Notes: generated by a model not told the origin, from the sequence alone. 45,068 nucleotides of DNA from Terriglobales bacterium (GCA_035764005.1 DASTZZ010000004.1:1-45068); one strand, 5' to 3'. Positions 25,034 to 33,364 are shown, numbered from the stretch's first letter. Made by a program: numbers and translations.

Positions 25034-25798
25034 ATGCTGCGTTTCTTAAAGCTACTCACGCAATCGCTGCTGCTCTTGCTGATTGCGCTGTTCTCCGCCC
25101 TAGCAGCTATGCGGCTTGCGATTCACGGCAGGGAAGTGCGCGTCCCCGATCTGCGGAATATGTCGATGGTGCGAGCAGAGGCAGCCGCCAATAGCAGTGG
25201 GCTCATCGTTTCAGTCGAAGACAGGTTTTACAGCCCGTCTGTGGGCGAAGGGGAAGTGATCTCGCAATTTCCCGCACCGGGAAGTCGAGTGCGGCGAGGA
25301 TGGCGAATTCGCGTGGCCGAGAGCCTCGGACCGCAGCGCGTAACGATTCCCGATCTGAAAGGCCAAACTGAGCTGGCGGCAACGTTGAACCTGCATCAAC
25401 GCGGTCTTGAACTGGGAACGATCTCGCCCGTTGCGTCCACGACAGCTCCACCCGGCGAAATTATCGCGCAATCACCTCCACCGGATGCCACGGAAGTCGC
25501 AGAGCCGAAAGTGAACGTGCTAATCGCCGAACCGCCGGCAAAACCCTCGTTCGTAATGCCCGACTTCGTCGGACGGGATTTATCCCTCGCCAAACAGAAG
25601 ATCGCGAACGCCGGATTGGCGCCGGCGCAGGTCTCAGTGATTCCTGCAGTTCCGGCCACCGCAGACGAAGTCCCGGCTGTAAGCATGCCGACGGCTCCAG
25701 TGAGAGTTCCCAACTCAGGAAAGATCGTGAGTCAGAGTCCCGCTCCAGGCGCTCGTGTGACCGCAGACACTCAGATTCGCCTACGGATCGGCAGATAG
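25034..25798 (+). CDS. Membrane-anchored protein with three PASTA domains
   Basis: A 254-residue protein with an N-terminal transmembrane helix (about 7-27) followed by three PASTA-like repeats, starting near VRVPDLRNM (36), VTIPDLKGQ (104) and FVMPDFVGR (174); each ends in a G.V.SQ.P.PG-type strand. PASTA domains bind uncrosslinked peptidoglycan and are usually fused to Ser/Thr kinases or PBPs. Here they stand alone directly after a class A PBP gene, so the product may guide or activate that synthase (inference). The domain assignment is firm. Confidence 0.85.
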   Translation: MLRFLKLLTQSLLLLLIALFSALAAMRLAIHGREVRVPDLRNMSMVRAEAAANSSGLIVSVEDRFYSPSVGEGEVISQFPAPGSRVRRGWRIRVAESLGPQRVTIPDLKGQTELAATLNLHQRGLELGTISPVASTTAPPGEIIAQSPPPDATEVAEPKVNVLIAEPPAKPSFVMPDFVGRDLSLAKQKIANAGLAPAQVSVIPAVPATADEVPAVSMPTAPVRVPNSGKIVSQSPAPGARVTADTQIRLRIGR

Positions 25799-25813
25799 CG
25801 CAAGGATTTGCGC
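25798..25813. terminator. Small hairpin between convergent stops
   Basis: GCGCAA, a four-base loop and TTGCGC form a perfect 6-bp stem in the 16-bp gap between the PASTA gene and fmt. There is no T-run; a weak terminator at best. Confidence 0.35.
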
Positions 25814-25814
25814 A

Positions 25815-26744
25815 TCACGATCCGAGCTTTTCTCTTTCCTGCGGTCGATAACCGCGGACAAAATCGCCGACCGACATCTTGCGCTTTCCTTCCGGCTGTA
25901 CTTCGAGCAGCTCAAGCGCACTCTCGCGGCAACCGATCAGCATTCGATCGCCTTCGGCTAACATTTCGCCGGGAGAAAGATTTTGCAATTCCCGAATTGG
26001 TTTTGCCGCAGCAATCGTGAGCTTCTTGCCGCGAAGGCTGGTGAAGCATCCTGGCCAAGGCTGGAAGCCGCGCAGCCGGTTGTAAATCACCTCGGCGGAA
26101 ACCGTGAAGTCTGCTTTTCCATCTTCTTTCTTCAAAATCGGAGCCAGAGACGCCTGGCTGTGATCTTGCGGGCGTGGAGTAAGCGTGCGTTTCTCGAGGC
26201 CGAGTAGTGTTTCTCTCATCAAGTCAGCGCCGATCTCAGCGAGGCGCCGTCCGTAGGTAATTGCCGTATCCTCAGGCTCGATCGGAAGTTCGCGCTGTAG
26301 GAGGATGTCGCCGGTATCAAGACCCTCGTTCAACAGCATGGTCGTCGCGCCGCTTACGCGTTCGCCATTCGCGATGGCCCACTGAATCGGCGCTGCGCCG
26401 CGATATTTCGGCAACAGCGATCCGTGCAGATTGATGTTTCCGTATTTGGGCAGCGCCAACATCCAAGGTGGAATAATTCGCCCATAGCCCACGACAATAA
26501 TTGCATCGGCTGCAATGCTCTCCAGCAATGCGCGAAAGTCAGCGTTGTTCTTGATTTTGTCGGGCTGCCCCATTGGGAGTCCGTGCTTTTCAGCTGTTTG
26601 CTTCACCGGAGAAGGCGCGAGCTCGAGTCCTCGTCCTTGCGGCCGATCAGGCTGAGTAACCACCAGAGCGATCTGGTGGTTCTCGATCAAAGCTTCCAGA
26701 GTGGGAACCGCAAATTGCGGCGTGCCGCAGAAGACGAGCTTCAT
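25815..26744 (-). CDS. fmt: Methionyl-tRNA formyltransferase
   Basis: A 309-residue enzyme that formylates initiator Met-tRNA using 10-formyl-tetrahydrofolate. The N-terminal FCGTPQFAVPTLEAL, the active-site INLHGSLLPKYRGAAPI and the aspartate in GLDTGDILL are all visible; the C-terminal tRNA-binding domain (from about 205, NRLRGFQPWPG) is complete. The usual neighbour def is not adjacent; upstream lie a degenerate CTAG-rich repeat pair and a hypothetical gene. Confidence 0.96.
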   Translation of the reverse strand: MKLVFCGTPQFAVPTLEALIENHQIALVVTQPDRPQGRGLELAPSPVKQTAEKHGLPMGQPDKIKNNADFRALLESIAADAIIVVGYGRIIPPWMLALPKYGNINLHGSLLPKYRGAAPIQWAIANGERVSGATTMLLNEGLDTGDILLQRELPIEPEDTAITYGRRLAEIGADLMRETLLGLEKRTLTPRPQDHSQASLAPILKKEDGKADFTVSAEVIYNRLRGFQPWPGCFTSLRGKKLTIAAAKPIRELQNLSPGEMLAEGDRMLIGCRESALELLEVQPEGKRKMSVGDFVRGYRPQEREKLGS

Positions 26745-26749
26745 GGGTT

Positions 26750-26893
26750 CTAAGCTACTAGCTGCTAGCTCCTAGCCGCTAGCTTTGTGTGGTGCGGGAA
26801 ACGGGTTCGCTCATTTCCTAGTAGTTGAGAAGACACCACAGCCGGGATGTGAAGAAACAAGCTAGCAGCTAGTAGCTCCCGGCTAGTAGCTTC
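26750..26893. repeat. Inverted pair of CTAGC-rich degenerate repeats
   Basis: At 26750-26786 the sequence AAGCTACTAGCTGCTAGCTC and onward consists of degenerate GCTAGCT units. At 26858-26893 an inverted version occurs (AAGCTAGCAGCTAGTAGCTC and onward). They flank about 70 bp upstream of fmt. The architecture resembles the inverted repeat pair upstream of leuA. Confidence 0.55.
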
Positions 26894-26894
26894 G

Positions 26895-27275
26895 TCACGC
26901 TTCCACCCGCGGCATCATCGGGATCAGGCGAGTGTTTTTGAACTCAGACAGAACGGCATTCAGATGGTCTAGGGTTTCGTCCAGAGAGAGCGTGTACATT
27001 TCCCGCCCATTGTCGTAGCCGGTTTCAATCGCGTTCTTGAGATAGTGGCCGGCGATCTGGATCGCGAGTGGATCGGTAATCGCTTTGCCGGTTTGCTCTT
27101 TGTACTTGACCCAGGCGAGATGCGGGAGGGAAATCCACACCGAGCGGCCGCCAGCGAGGAACTTGATGTCGATCGCGTCGGCGTGGCGGGTGGCAATGGC
27201 AACGATTACCGCCTGATACATGCAATGAATCGGCTCGCCTGACCAGCGATCGATAGCTGTGAAATCGTCGTACAT
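26895..27275 (-). CDS. Hypothetical protein, 126 residues
   Basis: A soluble-looking 126-residue protein with no recognised domain. Readable features are a cluster around GGRSVWISLPHLAWVKYKEQ and a C-terminal helical region (LSLDETLDHLNAVLSEF). The start ATG at 27275 lacks a Shine-Dalgarno sequence and follows an AT-rich stretch, so the translation start is uncertain. No frame on the other strand is better. It could be part of the fmt transcription unit but is separated by the CTAG repeats. Confidence 0.6.
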   Translation of the reverse strand: MYDDFTAIDRWSGEPIHCMYQAVIVAIATRHADAIDIKFLAGGRSVWISLPHLAWVKYKEQTGKAITDPLAIQIAGHYLKNAIETGYDNGREMYTLSLDETLDHLNAVLSEFKNTRLIPMMPRVEA

Positions 27276-27346
27276 GGCAGAAGAAAAAATATAACACGCG
27301 GCTTTGGTGGACTCTGGTCTCCCGGCTGAAACATAGCCATTCTCCG

Positions 27347-27462
27347 AACGTGGAGCCGGGCGCCCCCGCCCGGGTGTCTCCTGGCGTGTAGAGAATGTCT
27401 AGTTGGATCGACGAGTCGGGCCAACTACCAAACACCCGGGCGAGGGCGCCCGGCTCCACGTT
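27347..27462. repeat. 116-bp element with 31-bp inverted ends
   Basis: The left arm at 27347-27377 begins AACGTGGAGCCGGGCGCCC and the right arm at 27432-27462 is its reverse complement with one mismatch in 31. A 54-bp centre separates them. It lies between two leftward genes (transporter and hypothetical) and has no coding capacity. It could fold as a very stable hairpin. Confidence 0.65.
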
Positions 27463-27477
27463 GGCTACGTTTACAGC

Positions 27478-28824
27478 TCAAGGATGTGCGATTCCCTTCG
27501 AACTTTCCATTCGCTTCTGCATGTCTTCCAGCGTGATGCCTTTCGTCTCCGGATAGATCAACAGCACCACGAAGAACTGCACGATCATCATGAAGCAGAA
27601 GAACATGAACGGATATGCTCCGGAATGCGCAGCCATGTGGGGGAAGATGCCGGAGATGAGCGCGTTCATCACCCAATGGGTGAAGCTGCCCAGGCTCTGT
27701 CCTTTGGCGCGTACCAGATTGGGAAAAACTTCTCCGAGATAGACCCAGATCACCGCCCCTTGCGAGGCTGCAAAGAAGGCAATGTAGCCGATGAGCAGCC
27801 AAACCAGCAGGTTTTCGTGCTTATGAGCTGCGAAGATCGCCGAGACGCCCGCCAGGCAGAGAGCCGTGCCCACGGCTCCAATCAGCAGCAATTTCTTGCG
27901 GCCGACTTTGTCGATTACGGACATCGCAATTACGGTGAATACGAGATTGGTTGCGCCGATGGCGACCGCCTGAAGATCACCGGACACTTTCCCGAAACCC
28001 GCGCGCGCAAAGATGTCGTTCAGGTAATAAAGAATCGCGTTGATGCCGGAGAGCTGATTGAAGGCTGCAATCGAAATCGCCAAGAAAATCGGCAGCGCGT
28101 ATCGCCGCCGAAACAGCGCTTCTTTGCCCAGTTGTTTTGCTTCGGCAATGGAATCGACGATCTCACGCAGCCGGTGCTCGTAATTTTCTTCGCCGATGGT
28201 TTGCAACGATTTTCTGGCTTCATCGACGCGTCCGACATCAGCCAGCCACCTAGGACTACGAGGGATGCCGAACAACATCACGAAAAAGAGGAATGCAGGA
28301 ATGGCAGAGACGCCGAGCTCCCATCGCCATTCCGTCGATCCAAAGCTCGCCAATCCGATCAGATAATTTGAAAGATAAGCCAGCAGGATTCCCAGAACGA
28401 TATTGAACTGAAAGAACCCTACCAGACGTCCGCGCCAAGCGGCAGGCGAGATCTCCGCGATGTACATCGGGCCGAGGACCGAGGATCCGCCAATTCCCAA
28501 CCCGCCGATGAATCGGAAGGCGACCAGCGAGGACCAGTTCCACGCAAAGGCGCAGCCCAGCGCCGAGATGAAATAGAGCACGGCCATTACACGGAGGCTG
28601 TCGCGACGTCCGTAGCGATCGCCGGGAAAGGCCGCAAGCGCAGCGCCGATCAAAGTGCCAACGAGCGCCGCGGCGACAGTTACGCCAAGTGAGTCCGGGG
28701 AGAGGTGATATTGCTCAGTAAGTCCGCGCGTCGTGCCGGAAATGACAGCGGTATCGAATCCGAAGAGCAGACCGCCGAGTGCGGATACTACAGTGCTTTT
28801 AAGTAGAGATGAGTTCAGTGTCAT
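27478..28824 (-). CDS. MFS sugar porter
   Basis: A 448-residue permease with 12 predicted transmembrane helices of the sugar porter family (XylE/GlcP type). Family signatures are GGLLFGFDTAVISGT in helix 1, DRYGRR in loop 2-3, PMYIAEISPAAWRGR after helix 4, QLSGINAILYYLNDIF in helix 7, DKVGRKKLL in loop 8-9 and PETKGITLEDMQ after helix 12. It probably imports a hexose or pentose with protons; the sugar is unknown. The gene appears monocistronic. Confidence 0.9.
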   Translation of the reverse strand: MTLNSSLLKSTVVSALGGLLFGFDTAVISGTTRGLTEQYHLSPDSLGVTVAAALVGTLIGAALAAFPGDRYGRRDSLRVMAVLYFISALGCAFAWNWSSLVAFRFIGGLGIGGSSVLGPMYIAEISPAAWRGRLVGFFQFNIVLGILLAYLSNYLIGLASFGSTEWRWELGVSAIPAFLFFVMLFGIPRSPRWLADVGRVDEARKSLQTIGEENYEHRLREIVDSIAEAKQLGKEALFRRRYALPIFLAISIAAFNQLSGINAILYYLNDIFARAGFGKVSGDLQAVAIGATNLVFTVIAMSVIDKVGRKKLLLIGAVGTALCLAGVSAIFAAHKHENLLVWLLIGYIAFFAASQGAVIWVYLGEVFPNLVRAKGQSLGSFTHWVMNALISGIFPHMAAHSGAYPFMFFCFMMIVQFFVVLLIYPETKGITLEDMQKRMESSKGIAHP

Positions 28825-28888
28825 CGTGGAGAGTCGAGCGCCAATCGTACCCGGCTATTATGACGGCGGCAAGGCGGCAGATTTGTGT

Positions 28889-29119
28889 TCAATCCTCTAG
28901 CGTGCCGAAAACATCCCTGATCTGAATTCCAGATTGTAAGAATCGAGCGTGAGCCTTGTTTGCTGCGCGATTTCGTTCCAGTTCGCGAATTGCAAAATCG
29001 AGAGCGCGGTCGATAGTCTCACAAACCGTTTTAGCCCATAGCAGCCGCCTTGCCTGCCTGATCTTATCTGGATCAATTCGAAGATCTTTGAGTGTCTTTG
29101 GGGATGTGGATCTCTTCAC
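28889..29119 (-). CDS. VapB-like small protein, apparently orphan antitoxin
   Basis: A 76-residue protein. Residues 16-46 (IDPDKIRQARRLLWAKTVCE, then TIDRALDFAI) match the ribbon-helix-helix pattern of VapB-type antitoxins, in which a TxxETIxRAL helix binds DNA. The GTG start has GAGGG about six bases upstream. No toxin gene is adjacent: the sugar porter gene lies downstream on the same strand. The family call is tentative. Confidence 0.6.
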   Translation of the reverse strand: MKRSTSPKTLKDLRIDPDKIRQARRLLWAKTVCETIDRALDFAIRELERNRAANKAHARFLQSGIQIRDVFGTLED

Positions 29120-29220
29120 GCGATTCCCTCTTGCACCAAGAGAGAGGAAGCAATACAGAATCCTCTCACGGACTTCGATTCACACTTCTCAGAAAAATCG
29201 GTCAACAATTAGACTAGCGG

Positions 29221-30120
29221 GTGCCTTCCTCCGCCCGCACGAAGCGTAATATTGCTGCCAGCCAGCTAGAAATTCTCCGAGCTGCCAATCTGAGTGCTCT
29301 TGAGGGCATTTGTCACGGGTTCAGCACACGCCTTGGCGGTGTTTCCGACGCCTACGGTGGCGCTCAGCTTAATCTTGGCTTTACGGCATCAGATAAGCGT
29401 GAGTCCGTGGAGCGTAATCGCCGCGCTTTCCTCCAAGCCGTAACCGGTCGCGAGCGCTCCTTTCCTCCGCTCGTCACGTTGCGGCAAATTCATTCCGGGT
29501 TGGTCCGCATTCTCAAGAGCAAAGATTCGATTCCCAAATCGGCCCTCAGGGGCGATGGCATCATCAGCAGCCATAGTGACGTGCTCCTTGCAATCCAGGT
29601 GGCCGATTGCGTGCCGGTTTTGGTGGCCGACGCGCAGCGTAGAGCGGTTGGAGCTTTTCATGCGGGCTGGCGCGGCACGGTGAAGCGGATTGTCGAGCGC
29701 GGAGTCGGGAGCATGAGAGCGGTGTTTGGATGCGATCCCGAGAATCTTTACGCCGCGATTGGGCCGTGCATTCACGCTTGCTGCTATGCGGTCGGGGACG
29801 AAGTCATCGACGAATTCACATCGCAGTTTGCTTATTCGAAGGAGTTGTTTTCCGAGGTTTATGATCGCGATCCAATCAAAGAGAAGTATCCTCTCTTATT
29901 CCTCACCGCGAGAGCTCCCGGACACAGCAATATCGGGCCGCAGATTCATCTGGATTTAGTCGAGGCAAACCGGCGTCAGCTTGTCGATGCTGGTGTTCCC
30001 GCAGGTCACATCTGGGCGGCGGAGGAGTGTACGTCCTGCCGTACGGATCTGCTGTTCTCACATCGTGCCGAGGCTGGCTACACGGGACGGATGATGGGCG
30101 TGATTGGCGTCCTCAGCTAA
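29221..30120 (+). CDS. pgeF: Peptidoglycan editing factor / multicopper polyphenol oxidase domain
   Basis: A 299-residue YfiH/PgeF-family protein. Characteristic motifs are QIHSGLV, QVADCVPVLV, GAFHAGWRGT, AIGPCIHACCYAVGDEV and the C-terminal CRTDLLFSHRAEAGYTGRM, giving the Cys/His metal site. In E. coli PgeF hydrolyses wrongly L-Ser-linked muropeptide precursors. GTG 29221 is used because an in-frame stop lies two codons upstream; it has no good Shine-Dalgarno sequence. The gene adds to the envelope genes nearby but is not in an operon with them. Confidence 0.88.
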   Translation: MPSSARTKRNIAASQLEILRAANLSALEGICHGFSTRLGGVSDAYGGAQLNLGFTASDKRESVERNRRAFLQAVTGRERSFPPLVTLRQIHSGLVRILKSKDSIPKSALRGDGIISSHSDVLLAIQVADCVPVLVADAQRRAVGAFHAGWRGTVKRIVERGVGSMRAVFGCDPENLYAAIGPCIHACCYAVGDEVIDEFTSQFAYSKELFSEVYDRDPIKEKYPLLFLTARAPGHSNIGPQIHLDLVEANRRQLVDAGVPAGHIWAAEECTSCRTDLLFSHRAEAGYTGRMMGVIGVLS

Positions 30121-30181
30121 AAGCAAGAGCGAACACGAAGGTCACGGAGGGTACAGAGAGGTCACAGAGTGCTGTGCGGGA

Positions 30182-30523
30182 TTATCCGGAAATTGGGCCG
30201 GTTCCTGCAGAAGGGGCGGCTGCCGATCCGGCGCTGGCTGTTCCAGCCGGAGCGTTGACCAAATCTTTTAACTCCTTGCTGGGCTTGAAGAAAGGAATCT
30301 TCTTTGCCGGCACATCGACGCGGTCGCCAGTCTTAGGATTGCGCCCTATGCGCGAGTTGCGCTGGCGGGTGCGAAAGCTGCCGAATCCCCGAATCTCGAT
30401 CTTGTCGCCCGCGCGCAGGGAATGGACGATGCTGTCGAAGATGGTTTCAACGATCACTTCGCTGTCGCGGCGAGTGACGTCGGTTATACGGGCAACTTCT
30501 TCGATCAGATCAGCCTTCGTCAT
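30182..30523 (-). CDS. HU/IHF-family DNA-binding protein
   Basis: A 113-residue nucleoid protein. The core of about 90 residues (MTKADLIEEVARITDVTRRD at the start, then IEIRGFGSFRTRQRNSRIGR and the DNA-bending arm RNPKTGDRVDVPAKKIPFFK) is typical of the HU/IHF family. A short Ala/Gly/Ser/Pro-rich tail (about 94-113) is an extension not found in E. coli HU. The start at 30523 is preferred over the longer open frame because it begins the fold. Confidence 0.9.
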   Translation of the reverse strand: MTKADLIEEVARITDVTRRDSEVIVETIFDSIVHSLRAGDKIEIRGFGSFRTRQRNSRIGRNPKTGDRVDVPAKKIPFFKPSKELKDLVNAPAGTASAGSAAAPSAGTGPISG

Positions 30524-31240
30524 AAGTTGTACATTCCACCTGAGATGCGGCAATCCGTCAAGTGCTAAGACTGGGCTCAGAAGTTTTCTTTATAGCGGTA
30601 ATTCGTTGCACCTCTAGCAGCAGCGACCGTCTTATTCGCGAGCGATTCGGATTGCCGAGGTTGCAGTAAGGGTTCGCCTACGCAGCCGTACCGTAGCTTC
30701 GGGAGTCCAAGTGTTTACTTACCGCCAAATCCGTCTCTTTGCTTTCGCTTTGTATAAAAAACAGCGATATATACAGTGATTTTTCCGTTCCGACGAACTA
30801 ATACCACGAATTCTGCCCAAAATCCGCGAGTTTCGACTGAGCGCAGGGATTTAACAGCGATTCGCACTATTTGCATCGTAAGCCAAGGAATCTAACGGAT
30901 TTAGTGTGCCATGCGGCGGCAACCGCAAAAAGATCAGGGATTTAGCAGCGATTCTTTCGTCCCATAATGAAACTCGCTCAGATCGGTCTATCCGTGCTCG
31001 ACGGAGTAAATTAGTGGTAACGCCGGCCGTGTGCTTGCATGCTGAGATTAGCGGCAATTGATCAATGGTTGAGATTAAGATTGAACGAGGTGGAAGAGCC
31101 GCTTAAACAATGAGCGGCTTTGATCTTTTCTGGTCCGATTGAGCTGGAACGTCCCATCCGGTAAGGATGAGATGCACGGGTTTGTATGATCTGCCCGCCT
31201 GAAGCCTTGCTCGGTTGCACGATTAGCATTTGAGGATGGA
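30524..31240. other. Long non-coding region upstream of the ATP-grasp operon
   Basis: No gene longer than about 25 codons with a good start signal is seen in these 717 bp. A 20-bp direct repeat with one mismatch, CAGGGATTTAACAGCGATTC, occurs at 30844-30863 and 30935-30954, and ACAGCGAT also occurs at 30761, giving spacings of 93 and 91 bp. The region is more AT-rich around 30750-30800 (TATAAAAA, ATATATAC), which could hold the HU promoter. A hairpin lies near 31097. Confidence 0.6.
31097..31130 (+). terminator. Hairpin with T-rich tail upstream of the ATP-grasp gene
   Basis: AGCCGCT at 31097-31103 and AGCGGCT at 31113-31119 form a 7-bp stem with a nine-base loop, followed by TTGATCTTTT. It could terminate a short leader transcript, or act as attenuator about 110 bp before the ATP-grasp start. 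Confidence 0.5.
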
Positions 31241-32230
31241 ATGACCGCTTTAAAACGCCCAATCGCCATTTACTACGAACATCCACACTGGTTTGATCGG
31301 CTATTCGCCGAATTGGACCGCCGAGGGACGCCGTACGAGCGCGTCGACGCGACGCACCACCATTTCGACATCCAGCCGAATGGCAATCGCCGCTACTCGC
31401 TGGTTTTCAACCGCATGAGCCCGTCGGCGTACACGCGCGGACACGGACACGGAATCCACTATACGGTCAGCTACCTCGAACATTTGGAGCGGCTGGGCAC
31501 CCGCGTCATCAACGGCTCTCGCGGATTTCGCTATGAGATTTCCAAGGCTTCGCAACTCTCGTTGCTGCACTCGCTCGCGCTGCCCTTCCCGCGTGCCCGA
31601 GTCATTAATCATGCAGAAGAGGCTCCGGCGGCAGCCGAGGGATTTCGCTTTCCTGTAATCCTTAAGCCGAACGTGGGAGGCAGCGGTAAGGGAATCGTTC
31701 GCTTTGACGTTCCCGAGGCTCTGGCACAGGCCGCGCGAAACGGGCAGCTCTCCCTTGGTCTCGACAGCACGGCTCTTATCCAGGAATTCATTCCCGCGCG
31801 CGACGGTCATATAACCCGCGTGGAAGTAGTCGGCGGTAAGTATCTGTACGCGATTAACGTGTACATCACCGGCGAAACTTTCGATCTCTGCCCAGCGGAC
31901 ATCTGCAAGACCACTACGGGCGTGGAACTAAATCTCGCCACGTGCGCAGTGGAAGCGCCCAAAGCCGGACTGCGTGTCGAAGGCTACACACCGCCGCAGC
32001 AGGTGATCGAAGACGTGGAGCGCATCATGCAGGCCGCCGGAATTGACGTTGGCGGCATCGAGTACGTGATCGACGATCGCGATGGCCAGCGCTACTACTA
32101 CGACGTGAACGCGCTTTCAAACTTCGTTTCCGACGGCCCGCGCGTGATCGGCTTCGATCCGTTTGTGAAGCTCGTGGATTATCTGGAACACGAGGCGCAG
32201 GAGTCGCTCAAGAAGGAGGCAGCAGCGTAA
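31241..32230 (+). CDS. ATP-grasp ligase, RimK-like, of unknown substrate
   Basis: A 329-residue protein with a variable N-terminal domain (about 1-100; YYEHPHWFDRLFAELDRRG) and a RimK-type ATP-grasp domain. VILKPNVGGSGKGI (about 140-153) is the phosphate-binding loop; IQEFIPARDGHITRVEV follows; the metal-binding end is YYYDVNALSNF (about 287-297). Such enzymes join a carboxylate to an amine through an acyl phosphate. GAGGATGGA precedes ATG 31241. Its stop overlaps the start of a luciferase-like monooxygenase by one base (TAATG), so the two products probably act in one pathway. The substrates are unknown. Confidence 0.85.
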   Translation: MTALKRPIAIYYEHPHWFDRLFAELDRRGTPYERVDATHHHFDIQPNGNRRYSLVFNRMSPSAYTRGHGHGIHYTVSYLEHLERLGTRVINGSRGFRYEISKASQLSLLHSLALPFPRARVINHAEEAPAAAEGFRFPVILKPNVGGSGKGIVRFDVPEALAQAARNGQLSLGLDSTALIQEFIPARDGHITRVEVVGGKYLYAINVYITGETFDLCPADICKTTTGVELNLATCAVEAPKAGLRVEGYTPPQQVIEDVERIMQAAGIDVGGIEYVIDDRDGQRYYYDVNALSNFVSDGPRVIGFDPFVKLVDYLEHEAQESLKKEAAA

Positions 32231-33291
32231 TGCGATACGGATATTGGCTTCCAGTTTTCGGCGGATGGCTGCGCAACGTGGAGAACGAAGGCATGCAGCC
32301 CACATGGGACTACGTGAGCCGCCTCGCGCGGCGCAGTGAGCAGATCGGCTACGGCCTCACGCTGATCGCCGAACTCAATCTCAATGACATCAAGGGTGTC
32401 GATGCTCCGGCGCTCGATGCCTGGTCCACGGCTGCAGCGTTGGCCGCAGTAACGAAGGAACTGGAGCTGATGGTCGCAGTCCGCCCGACGTTCCATCTTC
32501 CAGCATTGCTGGCCAAGCAGGCCGCGAACATCGACCACATCAGCAACGGGCGCGTTTCACTGAACGTTGTTTCGTCCTGGTGGGCCGAGGAGGCTCGCAA
32601 ATTCGGCGTGCACTTTGAGCAGCACGACGATCGCTATGCCCGTACATCAGAATGGCTAGACATCGTTGACTCCGCCTGGAAGCAGGATCATTTTTCCTAT
32701 TCCGGGAAATACTATTCCGTTCAGGACACCGTGGTGCAGCCGAAACCTGTGGCCAAGCCTCGTCCCACGATCTATGCCGGAGGAGAGTCGGAAGCGGCGA
32801 AGAACCTGATCGCCTCGAAGTGCGATGCCTACGTAATGCATGGCGATCCGCCGGACCGCATTCGGGAGAAAGTGAGAGATCTCGCGCAGCGCCGCGAGAA
32901 GTTCGGACTCGGCCCGATGAAGTACGGAGTGGCGGGCTATGCCATCGTTCGCGACAGCGAAGCCGAAGCCCAGCGCGAGCTGGCTCGCATCACCGACGTA
33001 AAGCAGAGCGCCGCCGGCTACGGCAACTACCAGCAGTGGCTGGCCAATACGCAACTCGAACAACGGGTCTCGCTCGAAGACTATTCGGTCTCAAATCGAG
33101 GCTTGCGTTCAGGTCTGGTAGGGACTCCGGAGCAGGTACGCGAACGCGTTGCGGAATTCGAGGACGCTGGAGTCGATCTCCTGCTCCTGCAGTTCAGCCC
33201 GCAGTACGAAGAGATGGAACGCTTTGCGGCTCAGGTGATTGGAAACGAAGCGGCGCGTGTGCAGATGCCGGCTGCGACCGGGGCGGCGTAG
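32230..33291 (+). CDS. LLM-class flavin-dependent monooxygenase
   Basis: A 353-residue TIM-barrel luciferase-like protein of the SsuD/SfnG group. RYGYWLPVFGGWL opens the barrel, ANIDHISNGRVSLNVVSSWW is the family core, and RYARTSEWLDIVDSAW with SYSGKYYSVQD are typical of FMNH2-dependent alkanesulfonate-type monooxygenases. They oxidise or cleave small substrates using reduced flavin from a partner reductase; no reductase is encoded here. ATG 32230 overlaps the stop of the ATP-grasp gene, indicating coupled translation. The pair is not a known sulfur operon, so the substrate is open. Confidence 0.87.
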   Translation: MRYGYWLPVFGGWLRNVENEGMQPTWDYVSRLARRSEQIGYGLTLIAELNLNDIKGVDAPALDAWSTAAALAAVTKELELMVAVRPTFHLPALLAKQAANIDHISNGRVSLNVVSSWWAEEARKFGVHFEQHDDRYARTSEWLDIVDSAWKQDHFSYSGKYYSVQDTVVQPKPVAKPRPTIYAGGESEAAKNLIASKCDAYVMHGDPPDRIREKVRDLAQRREKFGLGPMKYGVAGYAIVRDSEAEAQRELARITDVKQSAAGYGNYQQWLANTQLEQRVSLEDYSVSNRGLRSGLVGTPEQVRERVAEFEDAGVDLLLLQFSPQYEEMERFAAQVIGNEAARVQMPAATGAA

Positions 33292-33364
33292 AACGCGATC
33301 TCTTTGTTGAGGTTGTGAAGTCGTTGAGGTCTGAAGTCCACACAGCACGCCGAATTTTTCAGAT

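Noticed and set aside
30600-31240. Precursor peptide gene for a graspetide-like pathway upstream of the ATP-grasp ligase
   Set aside because: Only frames of about 10-25 codons without ribosome-binding sites or repeated core motifs were seen.
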